In this document: in pieces, positions 34,544 through 47,103 of the stretch
How the letters are laid out: every line of letters begins with the position of its first letter
How positions within the stretch are numbered: the stretch's first letter is position 1
From: Chamaea fasciata
Taxonomy: Eukaryota; Chordata; Aves; Passeriformes; Sylviidae
Length of the DNA stretch: 64,000 nt
Reading direction: 5' to 3'
NCBI GenBank assembly: GCA_029207755.1
Contig: JARCOQ010000005.1
Coordinates: forward strand, 49,565,563-49,629,562
Translations under genes and position numbers: made by a program
Notes under the pieces: model-generated
Databases searched by the model: none
Seen by the model: the letters and a program-made list of their open reading frames with translations, nothing else
What the model was told of the DNA's origin: nothing

Positions 34544-37500
34544 GGTGTCTTCACGCCCTCAAGCTTTTCTCCATCCTTTTTTTTTGACCCTAATTGCTCC
34601 TCCACTCGCCGTGATGCTTTTGGTTGCATGAGATAGGGGCTGCCTGGGTCACAGGAGCAGCCCAGGGAAGCAGGAGGCACGGAAGGAAAAGCGGAGGGCA
34701 ACAGGCAGAAGCCATTTCCAAAGCGCTTTCCGTCTTGAATGCTGCCAAGACAAAGCACACCCTGTGCTTTCTGGATGGAGCTCGAGCACCTCAGCAATGA
34801 GCCGAATGTTTAGGCTGCAGACACCGGGGCTTGCTATCCCTGCTTCTCCTTTGCCTCGGTGTATTTTACACAAGCAGGCAATGAACGCAACCAGGTGCCT
34901 ACAACCAGAAGCAGGCACGGCAACAGTTCAGCCACATCCAATTTAACCTCAGCGGAGAAGGAGAAGCGCTAAAGCAGCAGCGAGTACCGCAAAACCACCG
35001 CATCAGGGGGAACGCCAAACATGTCTTTGGTGATTTCTACTGCTGGGACACGGTCACACTTGTCTGTGCGGTGCAATCACCAAGGGTTTCTATCCTCCTC
35101 TCCCGAAAAAACGAGTGCTACGCTTTGGTTTTGCCCGGCACTGAGAGGCTGCGCTGGTAGCTTGCCGAGCTTCCCTAGCTCGCCGCAGTTCACGCGCCTT
35201 ACGTAGATGACGCAGCAGAGGCTATTCAGGAAAGTTAGCGTAGGTTACGCAATCGACGTAAATCGCCTCGGCTGCCCAAGTTCCCTGGCGGATCGGGATT
35301 GCTGGTGCCCAGGGCAACTGTTTTTTTTCCTAAGGTTCAAAGCAAGAAGCTAGAGGAGGAAGTTCTGCTAAAAAATCCAAACATCAGCGGAGCTGGCAGA
35401 CTTAGACCAAAAGCAGAAAAAGCTGAAAAGATGCTCGGTGTTCCAAGCTGCACACTTCGATTTTCAAGCAGAGAAAGAAGGACAAAAAAGAAAAAAAATA
35501 TTCTTAGCACCCTGATGAAACATTCACTACCAACTACAGATACTGGGAGGCTGAAAGTCAGAAGATGGCTTTAACATCCCTTTTCTTCACGGGCTTAACG
35601 GTCATTTTCTTGGACAACACCTCATCTAAGCTTTAAGGCCTTAGCAGAAGTTTTACCATCTTTCCCATTCACTTTCTATAAAATTCCTCTTAGTGGGCAA
35701 TGAAGGAAATCAGTCATATTTCATATCTGCCAATCATAGAATCACCTCTTTCTTCTAGAGAAAGAAAACCAAACCAAAACCAAACCGAACCAAAAAACCC
35801 CAACAAAACAACAACAACAAACCACAGAAGAAAGCAGACAAAAAAACCAAACCAACAGGTTTCTGAAACTTGCTTTGAAAGAGAAAAGCTGGATTCCAAG
35901 ACTAACTGTGAAGCATCCTCCTTTGACTAGAAATGGGATTTCCCACCCCAGGACACAGCAGTGCCCAGGGTAGCCCCCGAACCCTGCAGAGCCCAGCTCT
36001 GCTGAGGTGGGGAGCAGCTTTGGTCTCTTCTTCCAGGCAGCCTGGAGCAAGCACAAACAGCAGCAGACAAAGCTCACCCAAGCCCCTGGCTTCATGACCT
36101 CCTAGGCAGAGCAACAGCAGTCATGAATATTTAATCCAAATATACTCTGTTGATTTATCAACGAGTCTTTTTGGCATGACTTGAAACCTACACAATTAAA
36201 TATAGTAGAGAGGATGTAGAAAGGAGTGAAATTTCAGGTCCACAATACCTTCCTTCGGTTTTGCTAGGGCTACGCAAGAAAACAGCCGCAGGAAGATAGA
36301 AGATGATCTATTAAATCAAGACCAACTTTTTTGGTGAACGTCTTGTACACAAGAAGAGAGTTTTAATGGGGATGCCTGCTCCTTGCAAAGCACCTACATT
36401 TTATTTTAGACAAGAAGGAATACGGAGGAGATACAGTCACATTCTACTTTTACTGCAGCTGAATGAGCAGCGGTCTCAGTGTTCACTGAAGAATGAGAAT
36501 TGGCATTGGTTTGAAACACTCAATGAAGATGTCAATGGCATTTGCTTTTCTAAAGAACTTCTTCTGCCCGTGTAAGATTTTTCTTTAAAGTGCATTTTAG
36601 GAAAAAGAAGAGTAATAATAATAATTAAAAAAAACCAAAAATCAGTAAGACCCCAAAATCCACGAGAAGTATTTTTGGAGCTGCCATCAACAATCCATAG
36701 CCTTAAGTCCAGCCACAGAACAGAAGCAGCTCCAGTGACTCAGCCACGTCACGTGAGTTCCAGTAGCCTCGAATGCACTGAAGGCATTGTGTCTTGCTTC
36801 ATTGGGTACTATGTTGCACTGTACGGAAGTCTATCAAAGCCAGCTGAATGAAATGAACAATTATTTCTATTTCAAGAAGGAAAAGCACTTGACCAGGAAA
36901 TACAGAAGAAGACTGGACAGAGATTGGCAAATAAGGCAAGACTGCAGCACCCCTTGCTAAAACACCAAATGAACACCTGCAAAACACAGAAAAAAGTCTG
37001 CCTTCTTCTTTTATCGTCGCTAAAGTGGACAGTCTACCTGCTTCCTGGGTCCAAACATAGTTCAAACTGCAAATTGTTCGTTTGTTTCAACTGCACGGTG
37101 AAGAATCCTCACCAAACCATGCCCTGCTCCATTTATGATCAACGTATTCTTGTTCGGCTTCTTGGGAAAGTTTCCAAGGAGATTTTCATCATATTGGTCG
37201 TGATGAAATACTAAAGAAACCACCCAGGAATCGCATTTTCTAACGACAGAACTGCTCCTGACATCTGTAGCAAAATTTCATTTGCTTTTCTTTGTCCTCT
37301 AACGCACCCATTAATATTGGTCACTTAACAACACTGAGCTCTCTTCACTTGCACTTGCACTTTCGGTTTCTTTTTTTTCCAGCTTGATGCTGCCTCAGAA
37401 ACGATGTCTGCAGGAGCTGCACGTTAGACAGGCACGTCAGCTCTTCAGAAAGTGGAGGCTGTAAGGATTAAAAGGGACTCTCTCAAGTGGAAGGCAGGAT

Positions 37501-37590
37501 TCTGGCTTGCAGGGCTGCTGTCCATGCTCAGAAGGACAGCAGCAAGGTAACACTCAGCTGTTCTTAAGGTAAAATTCAAGCTTCCTGCCT
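34449..37590 (+). repeat. Unit 12, main-type copy, first of a duplicated three-unit block
   Basis: The poly(A) is 34501-34541 (41 nt), the CpG core 35149-35299 and the candidate exon 37383-37546. It has the T allele at 35077, CAGCCGCAGG and GAACGTCTTG near 36286-36342, TTTAATGGGG near 36366 and TTCATTTGC near 37278. The same set is found in unit 15, three copies downstream. Confidence 0.97.
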
Positions 37591-37640
37591 TAGAAAGAAG
37601 GCTAAGTTTTTACCTCAGCTCTACCCTCTCCAAGTTCTAG

Positions 37641-37692
<52 letters not shown>

Positions 37693-40600
37693 GGTGTCTT
37701 CACGCCCTCAAGCTTTTCTCCATCCTTTTTTTTTGACCCTAATTGCTCCTCCACTCGCCGTGATGCTTTTGGTTGCATGAGATAGGGGCTGCCTGGGTCA
37801 CAGGAGCAGCCCAGGGAAGCAGGAGGCACGGAAGGAAAAGCGGAGGGCAACAGGCAGAAGCCATTTCCAAAGCGCTTTCCGTCTTGAATGCTGCCAAGAC
37901 AAAGCACACCCTGTGCTTTCTGGATGGAGCTCGAGCACCTCAGCAATGAGCCGAATGTTTAGGCTGCAGACACCGGGGCTTGCTATCCCTGCTTCTCCTT
38001 TGCCTCGGTGTATTTTACACAAGCAGGCAATGAACGCAACCAGGTGCCTACAACCAGAAGCAGGCACGGCAACAGTTCAGCCACATCCAATTTAACCTCA
38101 GCGGAGAAGGAGAAGCGCTAAAGCAGCAGCGAGTACCGCAAAACCACCGCATCAGGGGGAACGCCAAACATGTCTTTGGTGATTTCTACTGCTGGGACAC
38201 GGTCACACTTGTCTGTGCGGTGCAACCACCAAGGGTTTCTATCCTCCTCTCCCGAAAAAACGAGTGCTACGCTTTGGTTTTGCCCGGCACTGAGAGGCTG
38301 CGCTGGTAGCTTGCCGAGCTTCCCTAGCTCGCCGCAGTTCACGCGCCTTACGTAGATGACGCAGCAGAGGCTATTCAGGAAAGTTAGCGTAGGTTACGCA
38401 ATCGACGTAAATCGCCTCGGCTGCCCAAGTTCCCTGGCGGATCGGGATTGCTGGTGCCCAGGGCAACTGTTTTTTTTCCTAAGGTTCAAAGCAAGAAGCT
38501 AGAGGAGGAAGTTCTGCTAAAAAATCCAAACATCAGCGGAGCTGGCAGACTTAGACCAAAAGCAGAAAAAGCTGAAAAGATGCTCGGTGTTCCAAGCTGC
38601 ACACTTCGATTTTCAAGCAGAGAAAGAAGGACAAAAAAGAAAAAAAATATTCTTAGCACCCTGATGAAACATTCACTACCAACTACAGATACTGGGAGGC
38701 TGAAAGTCAGAAGATGGCTTTAACATCCCTTTTCTTCACGGGCTTAACGGTCATTTTCTTGGACAACACCTCATCTAAGCTTTAAGGCCTTAGCAGAAGT
38801 TTTACCATCTTTCCCATTCACTTTCTATAAAATTCCTCTTAGTGGGCAATGAAGGAAATCAGTCATATTTCATATCTGCCAATCATAGAATCACCTCTTT
38901 CTTCTAGAGAAAGAAAACCAAACCAAAACCAAACCGAACCAAAAAACCCCAACAAAACAACAACAACAAACCACAGAAGAAAGCAGACAAAAAAACCAAA
39001 CCAACAGGTTTCTGAAACTTGCTTTGAAAGAGAAAAGCTGGATTCCAAGACTAACTGTGAAGCATCCTCCTTTGACTAGAAATGGGATTTCCCACCCCAG
39101 GACACAGCAGTGCCCAGGGTAGCCCCCGAACCCTGCAGAGCCCAGCTCTGCTGAGGTGGGGAGCAGCTTTGGTCTCTTCTTCCAGGCAGCCTGGAGCAAG
39201 CACAAACAGCAGCAGACAAAGCTCACCCAAGCCCCTGGCTTCATGACCTCCTAGGCAGAGCAACAGCAGTCATGAATATTTAATCCAAATATACTCTGTT
39301 GATTTATCAACGAGTCTTTTTGGCATGACTTGAAACCTACACAATTAAATATAGTAGAGAGGATGTAGAAAGGAGTGAAATTTCAGGTCCACAATACCTT
39401 CCTTCGGTTTTGCTAGGGCTACGCAAGAAAACAGCCACAGGAAGATAGAAGATGATCTATTAAATCAAGACCAACTTTTTTGGTGAACATCTTGTACACA
39501 AGAAGAGAGTTTTAACGGGGATGCCTGCTCCTTGCAAAGCACCTACATTTTATTTTAGACAAGAAGGAATACGGAGGAGATACAGTCACATTCTACTTTT
39601 ACTGCAGCTGAATGAGCAGCGGTCTCAGTGTTCACTGAAGAATGAGAATTGGCATTGGTTTGAAACACTCAATGAAGATGTCAATGGCATTTGCTTTTCT
39701 AAAGAACTTCTTCTGCCCGTGTAAGATTTTTCTTTAAAGTGCATTTTAGGAAAAAGAAGAGTAATAATAATAATTAAAAAAAACCAAAAATCAGTAAGAC
39801 CCCAAAATCCACGAGAAGTATTTTTGGAGCTGCCATCAACAATCCATAGCCTTAAGTCCAGCCACAGAACAGAAGCAGCTCCAGTGACTCAGCCACGTCA
39901 CGTGAGTTCCAGTAGCCTCGAATGCACTGAAGGCATTGTGTCTTGCTTCATTGGGTACTATGTTGCACTGTACGGAAGTCTATCAAAGCCAGCTGAATGA
40001 AATGAACAATTATTTCTATTTCAAGAAGGAAAAGCACTTGACCAGGAAATACAGAAGAAGACTGGACAGAGATTGGCAAATAAGGCAAGACTGCAGCACC
40101 CCTTGCTAAAACACCAAATGAACACCTGCAAAACACAGAAAAAAGTCTGCCTTCTTCTTTTATCGTCGCTAAAGTGGACAGTCTACCTGCTTCCTGGGTC
40201 CAAACATAGTTCAAACTGCAAATTGTTCGTTTGTTTCAACTGCACGGTGAAGAATCCTCACCAAACCATGCCCTGCTCCATTTATGATCAACGTATTCTT
40301 GTTCGGCTTCTTGGGAAAGTTTCCAAGGAGATTTTCATCATATTGGTCGTGATGAAATACTAAAGAAACCACCCAGGAATCGCATTTTCTAACGACAGAA
40401 CTGCTCCTGACATCTGTAGCAAAATTTAATTCGCTTTTCTTTGTCCTCTAACGCACCCATTAATATTGGTCACTTAACAACACTGAGCTCTCTTCACTTG
40501 CACTTGCACTTTCGGTTTCTTTTTTTTCCAGCTTGATGCTGCCTCAGAAACGATGTCTGCAGGAGCTGCACGTTAGACAGGCACGTCAGCTCTTCAGAAA

Positions 40601-40739
40601 GTGGAGGCTGTAAGGATTAAAAGGGACTCTCTCAAGTGGAAGGCAGGATTCTGGCTTGCAGGGCTGCTGTCCATGCTCAGAAGGACAGCAGCAAGGTAAC
40701 ACTCAGCTGTTCTTAAGGTAAAATTCAAGCTTCCTGCCT
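37591..40739 (+). repeat. Unit 13, main-type copy, long poly(A)
   Basis: The poly(A) is 37643-37690 (48 nt, joint longest with unit 16), the CpG core 38298-38448 and the candidate exon 40532-40695. Alleles are C at the CAACC site, CTCACCAAACC and AATTCGC. It is the second member of the block 12-14 that resembles 15-17. Confidence 0.97.
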
Positions 40740-40789
40740 TAGAAAGAAGGCTAAGTTTTTACCTCAGCTCTACCCTCTCCAAGTTCTAG

Positions 40790-40824
<35 letters not shown>

Positions 40825-43800
40825 GGTGTCTTCACGCCCTCAAGCTTTTCTCCATCCTTTTTTTTTGACCCTAATTGCTCCTCCACTCGCCGTGATGCTT
40901 TTGGTTGCATGAGATAGGGGCTGCCTGGGTCACAGGAGCAGCCCAGGGAAGCAGGAGGCACGGAAGGAAAAGCGGAGGGCAACAGGCAGAAGCCATTTCC
41001 AAAGCGCTTTCCGTCTTGAATGCTGCCAAGACAAAGCACACCCTGTGCTTTCTGGATGGAGCTCGAGCACCTCAGCAATGAGCCGAATGTTTAGGCTGCA
41101 GACACCGGGGCTTGCTATCCCTGCTTCTCCTTTGCCTCGGTGTATTTTACACAAGCAGGCAATGAACGCAACCAGGTGCCTACAACCAGAAGCAGGCACG
41201 GCAACAGTTCAGCCACATCCAATTTAACCTCAGCGGAGAAGGAGAAGCGCTAAAGCAGCAGCGAGTACCGCAAAACCACCGCATCAGGGGGAACGCCAAA
41301 CATGTCTTTGGTGATTTCTACTGCTGGGACACGGTCACACTTGTCTGTGCGGTGCAACCACCAAGGGTTTCTATCCTCCTCTCCCGAAAAAACGAGTGCT
41401 ACGCTTTGGTTTTGCCCGGCACTGAGAGGCTGCGCTGGTAGCTTGCCGAGCTTCCCTAGCTCGCCGCAGTTCACGCGCCTTACGTAGATGACGCAGCAGA
41501 GGCTATTCAGGAAAGTTAGCGTAGGTTACGCAATCGACGTAAATCGCCTCGGCTGCCCAAGTTCCCTGGCGGATCGGGATTGCTGGTGCCCAGGGCAACT
41601 GTTTTTTTTCCTAAGGTTCAAAGCAAGAAGCTAGAGGAGGAAGTTCTGCTAAAAAATCCAAACATCAGCGGAGCTGGCAGACTTAGACCAAAAGCAGAAA
41701 AAGCTGAAAAGATGCTCGGTGTTCCAAGCTGCACACTTCGATTTTCAAGCAGAGAAAGAAGGACAAAAAAGAAAAAAAATATTCTTAGCACCCTGATGAA
41801 ACATTCACTACCAACTACAGATACTGGGAGGCTGAAAGTCAGAAGATGGCTTTAACATCCCTTTTCTTCACGGGCTTAACGGTCATTTTCTTGGACAACA
41901 CCTCATCTAAGCTTTAAGGCCTTAGCAGAAGTTTTACCATCTTTCCCATTCACTTTCTATAAAATTCCTCTTAGTGGGCAATGAAGGAAATCAGTCCTAT
42001 TTCATATCTGCCAATCATAGAATCACCTATTTCTTCTAGAGAAAGAAAACCAAACCAAAACCAAACCGAACCAAAAAACCCCAACGAAACAACAACAACA
42101 AACCACAGAAGAAAGCAGACAAAAAAACCAAACCAACAGGTTTCTGAAACTTGCTTTGAAAGAGAAAAGCTGGATTCCAAGACTAACTGTGAAGCATCCT
42201 CCTTTGACTAGAAATGGGATTTCCCACCCCAGGACACAGCAGTGCCCAGGGTAGCCCCCGAACCCTGCAGAGCCCAGCTCTGCTGAGGTGGGGAGCAGCT
42301 TTGGTCTCTTCTTCCAGGCAGCCTGGAGCAAGCACAAACAGCAGCAGACAAAGCTCACCCAAGCCCCTGGCTTCATGACCTCCTAGGCAGAGCAACAGCA
42401 GTCATGAATATTTAATCCAAATATACTCTGTTGATTTATCAACGAGTCTTTTTGGCATGACTTGAAACCTACACAATTAAATATAGTAGAGAGGATGTAG
42501 AAAGGAGTGAAATTTCAGGTCCACAATACCTTCCTTCGGTTTTGCTAGGGCTACGCAAGAAAACAGCCACAGGAAGATAGAAGATGATCTATTAAATCAA
42601 GACCAACTTTTTTGGTGAACATCTTGTACACAAGAAGAGAGTTTTAACGGGGATGCCTGCTCCTTGCAAAGCACCTACATTTTATTTTAGACAAGAAGGA
42701 ATACGGAGGAGATACAGTCACATTCTACTTTTACTGCAGCTGAATGAGCAGCGGTCTCAGTGTTCACTGAAGAATGAGAATTGGCATTGGTTTGAAACAC
42801 TCAATGAAGATGTCAATGGCATTTGCTTTTCTAAAGAACTTCTTCTGCCCGTGTAAGATTTTTCTTTAAAGTGCATTTTAGGAAAAAGAAGAGTAATAAT
42901 AATAATTAAAAAAAACCAAAAATCAGTAAGACCCCAAAATCCACGAGAAGTATTTTTGGAGCTGCCATCAACAATCCATAGCCTTAAGTCCAGCCACAGA
43001 ACAGAAGCAGCTCCAGTGACTCAGCCACGTCACGTGAGTTCCAGTAGCCTCGAATGCACTGAAGGCATTGTGTCTTGCTTCATTGGGTACTATGTTGCAC
43101 TGTACGGAAGTCTATCAAAGCCAGCTGAATGAAATGAACAATTATTTCTATTTCAAGAAGGAAAAGCACTTGACCAGGAAATACAGAAGAAGACTGGACA
43201 GAGATTGGCAAATAAGGCAAGACTGCAGCACCCCTTGCTAAAACACCAAATGAACACCTGCAAAACACAGAAAAAAGTCTGCCTTCTTCTTTTATCGTCG
43301 CTAAAGTGGACAGTCTACCTGCTTCCTGGGTCCAAACATAGTTCAAACTGCAAATTGTTCGTTTGTTTCAACTGCACGGTGAAGAATCCTCAGCAAACCA
43401 TGCCCTGCTCCATTTATGATCAACGTATTCTTGTTCGGCTTCTTGGGAAAGTTTCCAAGGAGATTTTCATCATATTGGTCGTGATGAAATACTAAAGAAA
43501 CCACCCAGGAATCGCATTTTCTAACGACAGAACTGCTCCTGACATCTGTAGCAAAATTTAATTTGCTTTTCTTTGTCCTCTAACGCACCCATTAATATTG
43601 GTCACTTAACAACACTGAGCTCTCTTCACTTGCACTTGCACTTTCGGTTTCTTTTTTTTCCAGCTTGATGCTGCCTCAGAAACGATGTCTGCAGGAGCTG
43701 CACGTTAGACAGGCACGTCAGCTCTTCAGAAAGTGGAGGCTGTAAGGATTAAAAGGGACTCTCTCAAGTGGAAGGCAGGATTCTGGCTTGCAGGGCTGCT

Positions 43801-43871
43801 GTCCATGCTCAGAAGGACAGCAGCAAGGTAACACTCAGCTGTTCTTAAGGTAAAATTCAAGCTTCCTGCCT
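40740..43871 (+). repeat. Unit 14, main-type copy with several private changes
   Basis: The poly(A) is 40792-40822 (31 nt), the CpG core 41430-41580 and the candidate exon 43664-43827. It has CAGTCCTATT near 41993 (shared with units 1, 2 and 19), a private CACCTATTTC near 42025 and CCAACGAAAC near 42081 (shared with unit 20). It has CTCAGCAAACC where its neighbours have CTCACCAAACC. Confidence 0.97.
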
Positions 43872-43921
43872 TAGAAAGAAGGCTAAGTTTTTACCTCAGC
43901 TCTACCCTCTCCAAGTTCTAG

Positions 43922-43954
<33 letters not shown>

Positions 43955-46900
43955 GGTGTCTTCACGCCCTCAAGCTTTTCTCCATCCTTTTTTTTTGACC
44001 CTAATTGCTCCTCCACTCGCCGTGATGCTTTTGGTTGCATGAGATAGGGGCTGCCTGGGTCACAGGAGCAGCCCAGGGAAGCAGGAGGCACGGAAGGAAA
44101 AGCGGAGGGCAACAGGCAGAAGCCATTTCCAAAGCGCTTTCCGTCTTGAATGCTGCCAAGACAAAGCACACCCTGTGCTTTCTGGATGGAGCTCGAGCAC
44201 CTCAGCAATGAGCCGAATGTTTAGGCTGCAGACACCGGGGCTTGCTATCCCTGCTTCTCCTTTGCCTCGGTGTATTTTACACAAGCAGGCAATGAACGCA
44301 ACCAGGTGCCTACAACCAGAAGCAGGCACGGCAACAGTTCAGCCACATCCAATTTAACCTCAGCGGAGAAGGAGAAGCGCTAAAGCAGCAGCGAGTACCG
44401 CAAAACCACCGCATCAGGGGGAACGCCAAACATGTCTTTGGTGATTTCTACTGCTGGGACACGGTCACACTTGTCTGTGCGGTGCAATCACCAAGGGTTT
44501 CTATCCTCCTCTCCCGAAAAAACGAGTGCTACGCTTTGGTTTTGCCCGGCACTGAGAGGCTGCGCTGGTAGCTTGCCGAGCTTCCCTAGCTCGCCGCAGT
44601 TCACGCGCCTTACGTAGATGACGCAGCAGAGGCTATTCAGGAAAGTTAGCGTAGGTTACGCAATCGACGTAAATCGCCTCGGCTGCCCAAGTTCCCTGGC
44701 GGATCGGGATTGCTGGTGCCCAGGGCAACTGTTTTTTTTCCTAAGGTTCAAAGCAAGAAGCTAGAGGAGGAAGTTCTGCTAAAAAATCCAAACATCAGCG
44801 GAGCTGGCAGACTTAGACCAAAAGCAGAAAAAGCTGAAAAGATGCTCGGTGTTCCAAGCTGCACACTTCGATTTTCAAGCAGAGAAAGAAGGACAAAAAA
44901 GAAAAAAAATATTCTTAGCACCCTGATGAAACATTCACTACCAACTACAGATACTGGGAGGCTGAAAGTCAGAAGATGGCTTTAACATCCCTTTTCTTCA
45001 CGGGCTTAACGGTCATTTTCTTGGACAACACCTCATCTAAGCTTTAAGGCCTTAGCAGAAGTTTTACCATCTTTCCCATTCACTTTCTATAAAATTCCTC
45101 TTAGTGGGCAATGAAGGAAATCAGTCATATTTCATATCTGCCAATCATAGAATCACCTCTTTCTTCTAGAGAAAGAAAACCAAACCAAAACCAAACCGAA
45201 CCAAAAAACCCCAACAAAACAACAACAACAAACCACAGAAGAAAGCAGACAAAAAAACCAAACCAACAGGTTTCTGAAACTTGCTTTGAAAGAGAAAAGC
45301 TGGATTCCAAGACTAACTGTGAAGCATCCTCCTTTGACTAGAAATGGGATTTCCCACCCCAGGACACAGCAGTGCCCAGGGTAGCCCCCGAACCCTGCAG
45401 AGCCCAGCTCTGCTGAGGTGGGGAGCAGCTTTGGTCTCTTCTTCCAGGCAGCCTGGAGCAAGCACAAACAGCAGCAGACAAAGCTCACCCAAGCCCCTGG
45501 CTTCATGACCTCCTAGGCAGAGCAACAGCAGTCATGAATATTTAATCCAAATATACTCTGTTGATTTATCAACGAGTCTTTTTGGCATGACTTGAAACCT
45601 ACACAATTAAATATAGTAGAGAGGATGTAGAAAGGAGTGAAATTTCAGGTCCACAATACCTTCCTTCGGTTTTGCTAGGGCTACGCAAGAAAACAGCCGC
45701 AGGAAGATAGAAGATGATCTATTAAATCAAGACCAACTTTTTTGGTGAACGTCTTGTACACAAGAAGAGAGTTTTAATGGGGATGCCTGCTCCTTGCAAA
45801 GCACCTACATTTTATTTTAGACAAGAAGGAATACGGAGGAGATACAGTCACATTCTACTTTTACTGCAGCTGAATGAGCAGCGGTCTCAGTGTTCACTGA
45901 AGAATGAGAATTGGCATTGGTTTGAAACACTCAATGAAGATGTCAATGGCATTTGCTTTTCTAAAGAACTTCTTCTGCCCGTGTAAGATTTTTCTTTAAA
46001 GTGCATTTTAGGAAAAAGAAGAGTAATAATAATAATTAAAAAAAACCAAAAATCAGTAAGACCCCAAAATCCACGAGAAGTATTTTTGGAGCTGCCATCA
46101 ACAATCCATAGCCTTAAGTCCAGCCACAGAACAGAAGCAGCTCCAGTGACTCAGCCACGTCACGTGAGTTCCAGTAGCCTCGAATGCACTGAAGGCATTG
46201 TGTCTTGCTTCATTGGGTACTATGTTGCACTGTACGGAAGTCTATCAAAGCCAGCTGAATGAAATGAACAATTATTTCTATTTCAAGAAGGAAAAGCACT
46301 TGACCAGGAAATACAGAAGAAGACTGGACAGAGATTGGCAAATAAGGCAAGACTGCAGCACCCCTTGCTAAAACACCAAATGAACACCTGCAAAACACAG
46401 AAAAAAGTCTGCCTTCTTCTTTTATCGTCGCTAAAGTGGACAGTCTACCTGCTTCCTGGGTCCAAACATAGTTCAAACTGCAAATTGTTCGTTTGTTTCA
46501 ACTGCACGGTGAAGAATCCTCACCAAACCATGCCCTGCTCCATTTATGATCAACGTATTCTTGTTCGGCTTCTTGGGAAAGTTTCCAAGGAGATTTTCAT
46601 CATATTGGTCGTGATGAAATACTAAAGAAACCACCCAGGAATCGCATTTTCTAACGACAGAACTGCTCCTGACATCTGTAGCAAAATTTCATTTGCTTTT
46701 CTTTGTCCTCTAACGCACCCATTAATATTGGTCACTTAACAACACTGAGCTCTCTTCACTTGCACTTGCACTTTCGGTTTCTTTTTTTTCCAGCTTGATG
46801 CTGCCTCAGAAACGATGTCTGCAGGAGCTGCACGTTAGACAGGCACGTCAGCTCTTCAGAAAGTGGAGGCTGTAAGGATTAAAAGGGACTCTCTCAAGTG

Positions 46901-47001
46901 GAAGGCAGGATTCTGGCTTGCAGGGCTGCTGTCCATGCTCAGAAGGACAGCAGCAAGGTAACACTCAGCTGTTCTTAAGGTAAAATTCAAGCTTCCTGCC
47001 T
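43872..47001 (+). repeat. Unit 15, main-type copy matching unit 12 at diagnostic sites
   Basis: The poly(A) is 43924-43952 (29 nt), the CpG core 44560-44710 and the candidate exon 46794-46957. It has the T allele at 44488, CAGCCGCAGG and GAACGTCTTG near 45696-45752, TTTAATGGGG near 45776 and TTCATTTGC near 46688. It agrees with unit 12 at all of these sites but has a shorter poly(A). Confidence 0.97.
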
Positions 47002-47051
47002 TAGAAAGAAGGCTAAGTTTTTACCTCAGCTCTACCCTCTCCAAGTTCTAG

Positions 47052-47103
<52 letters not shown>
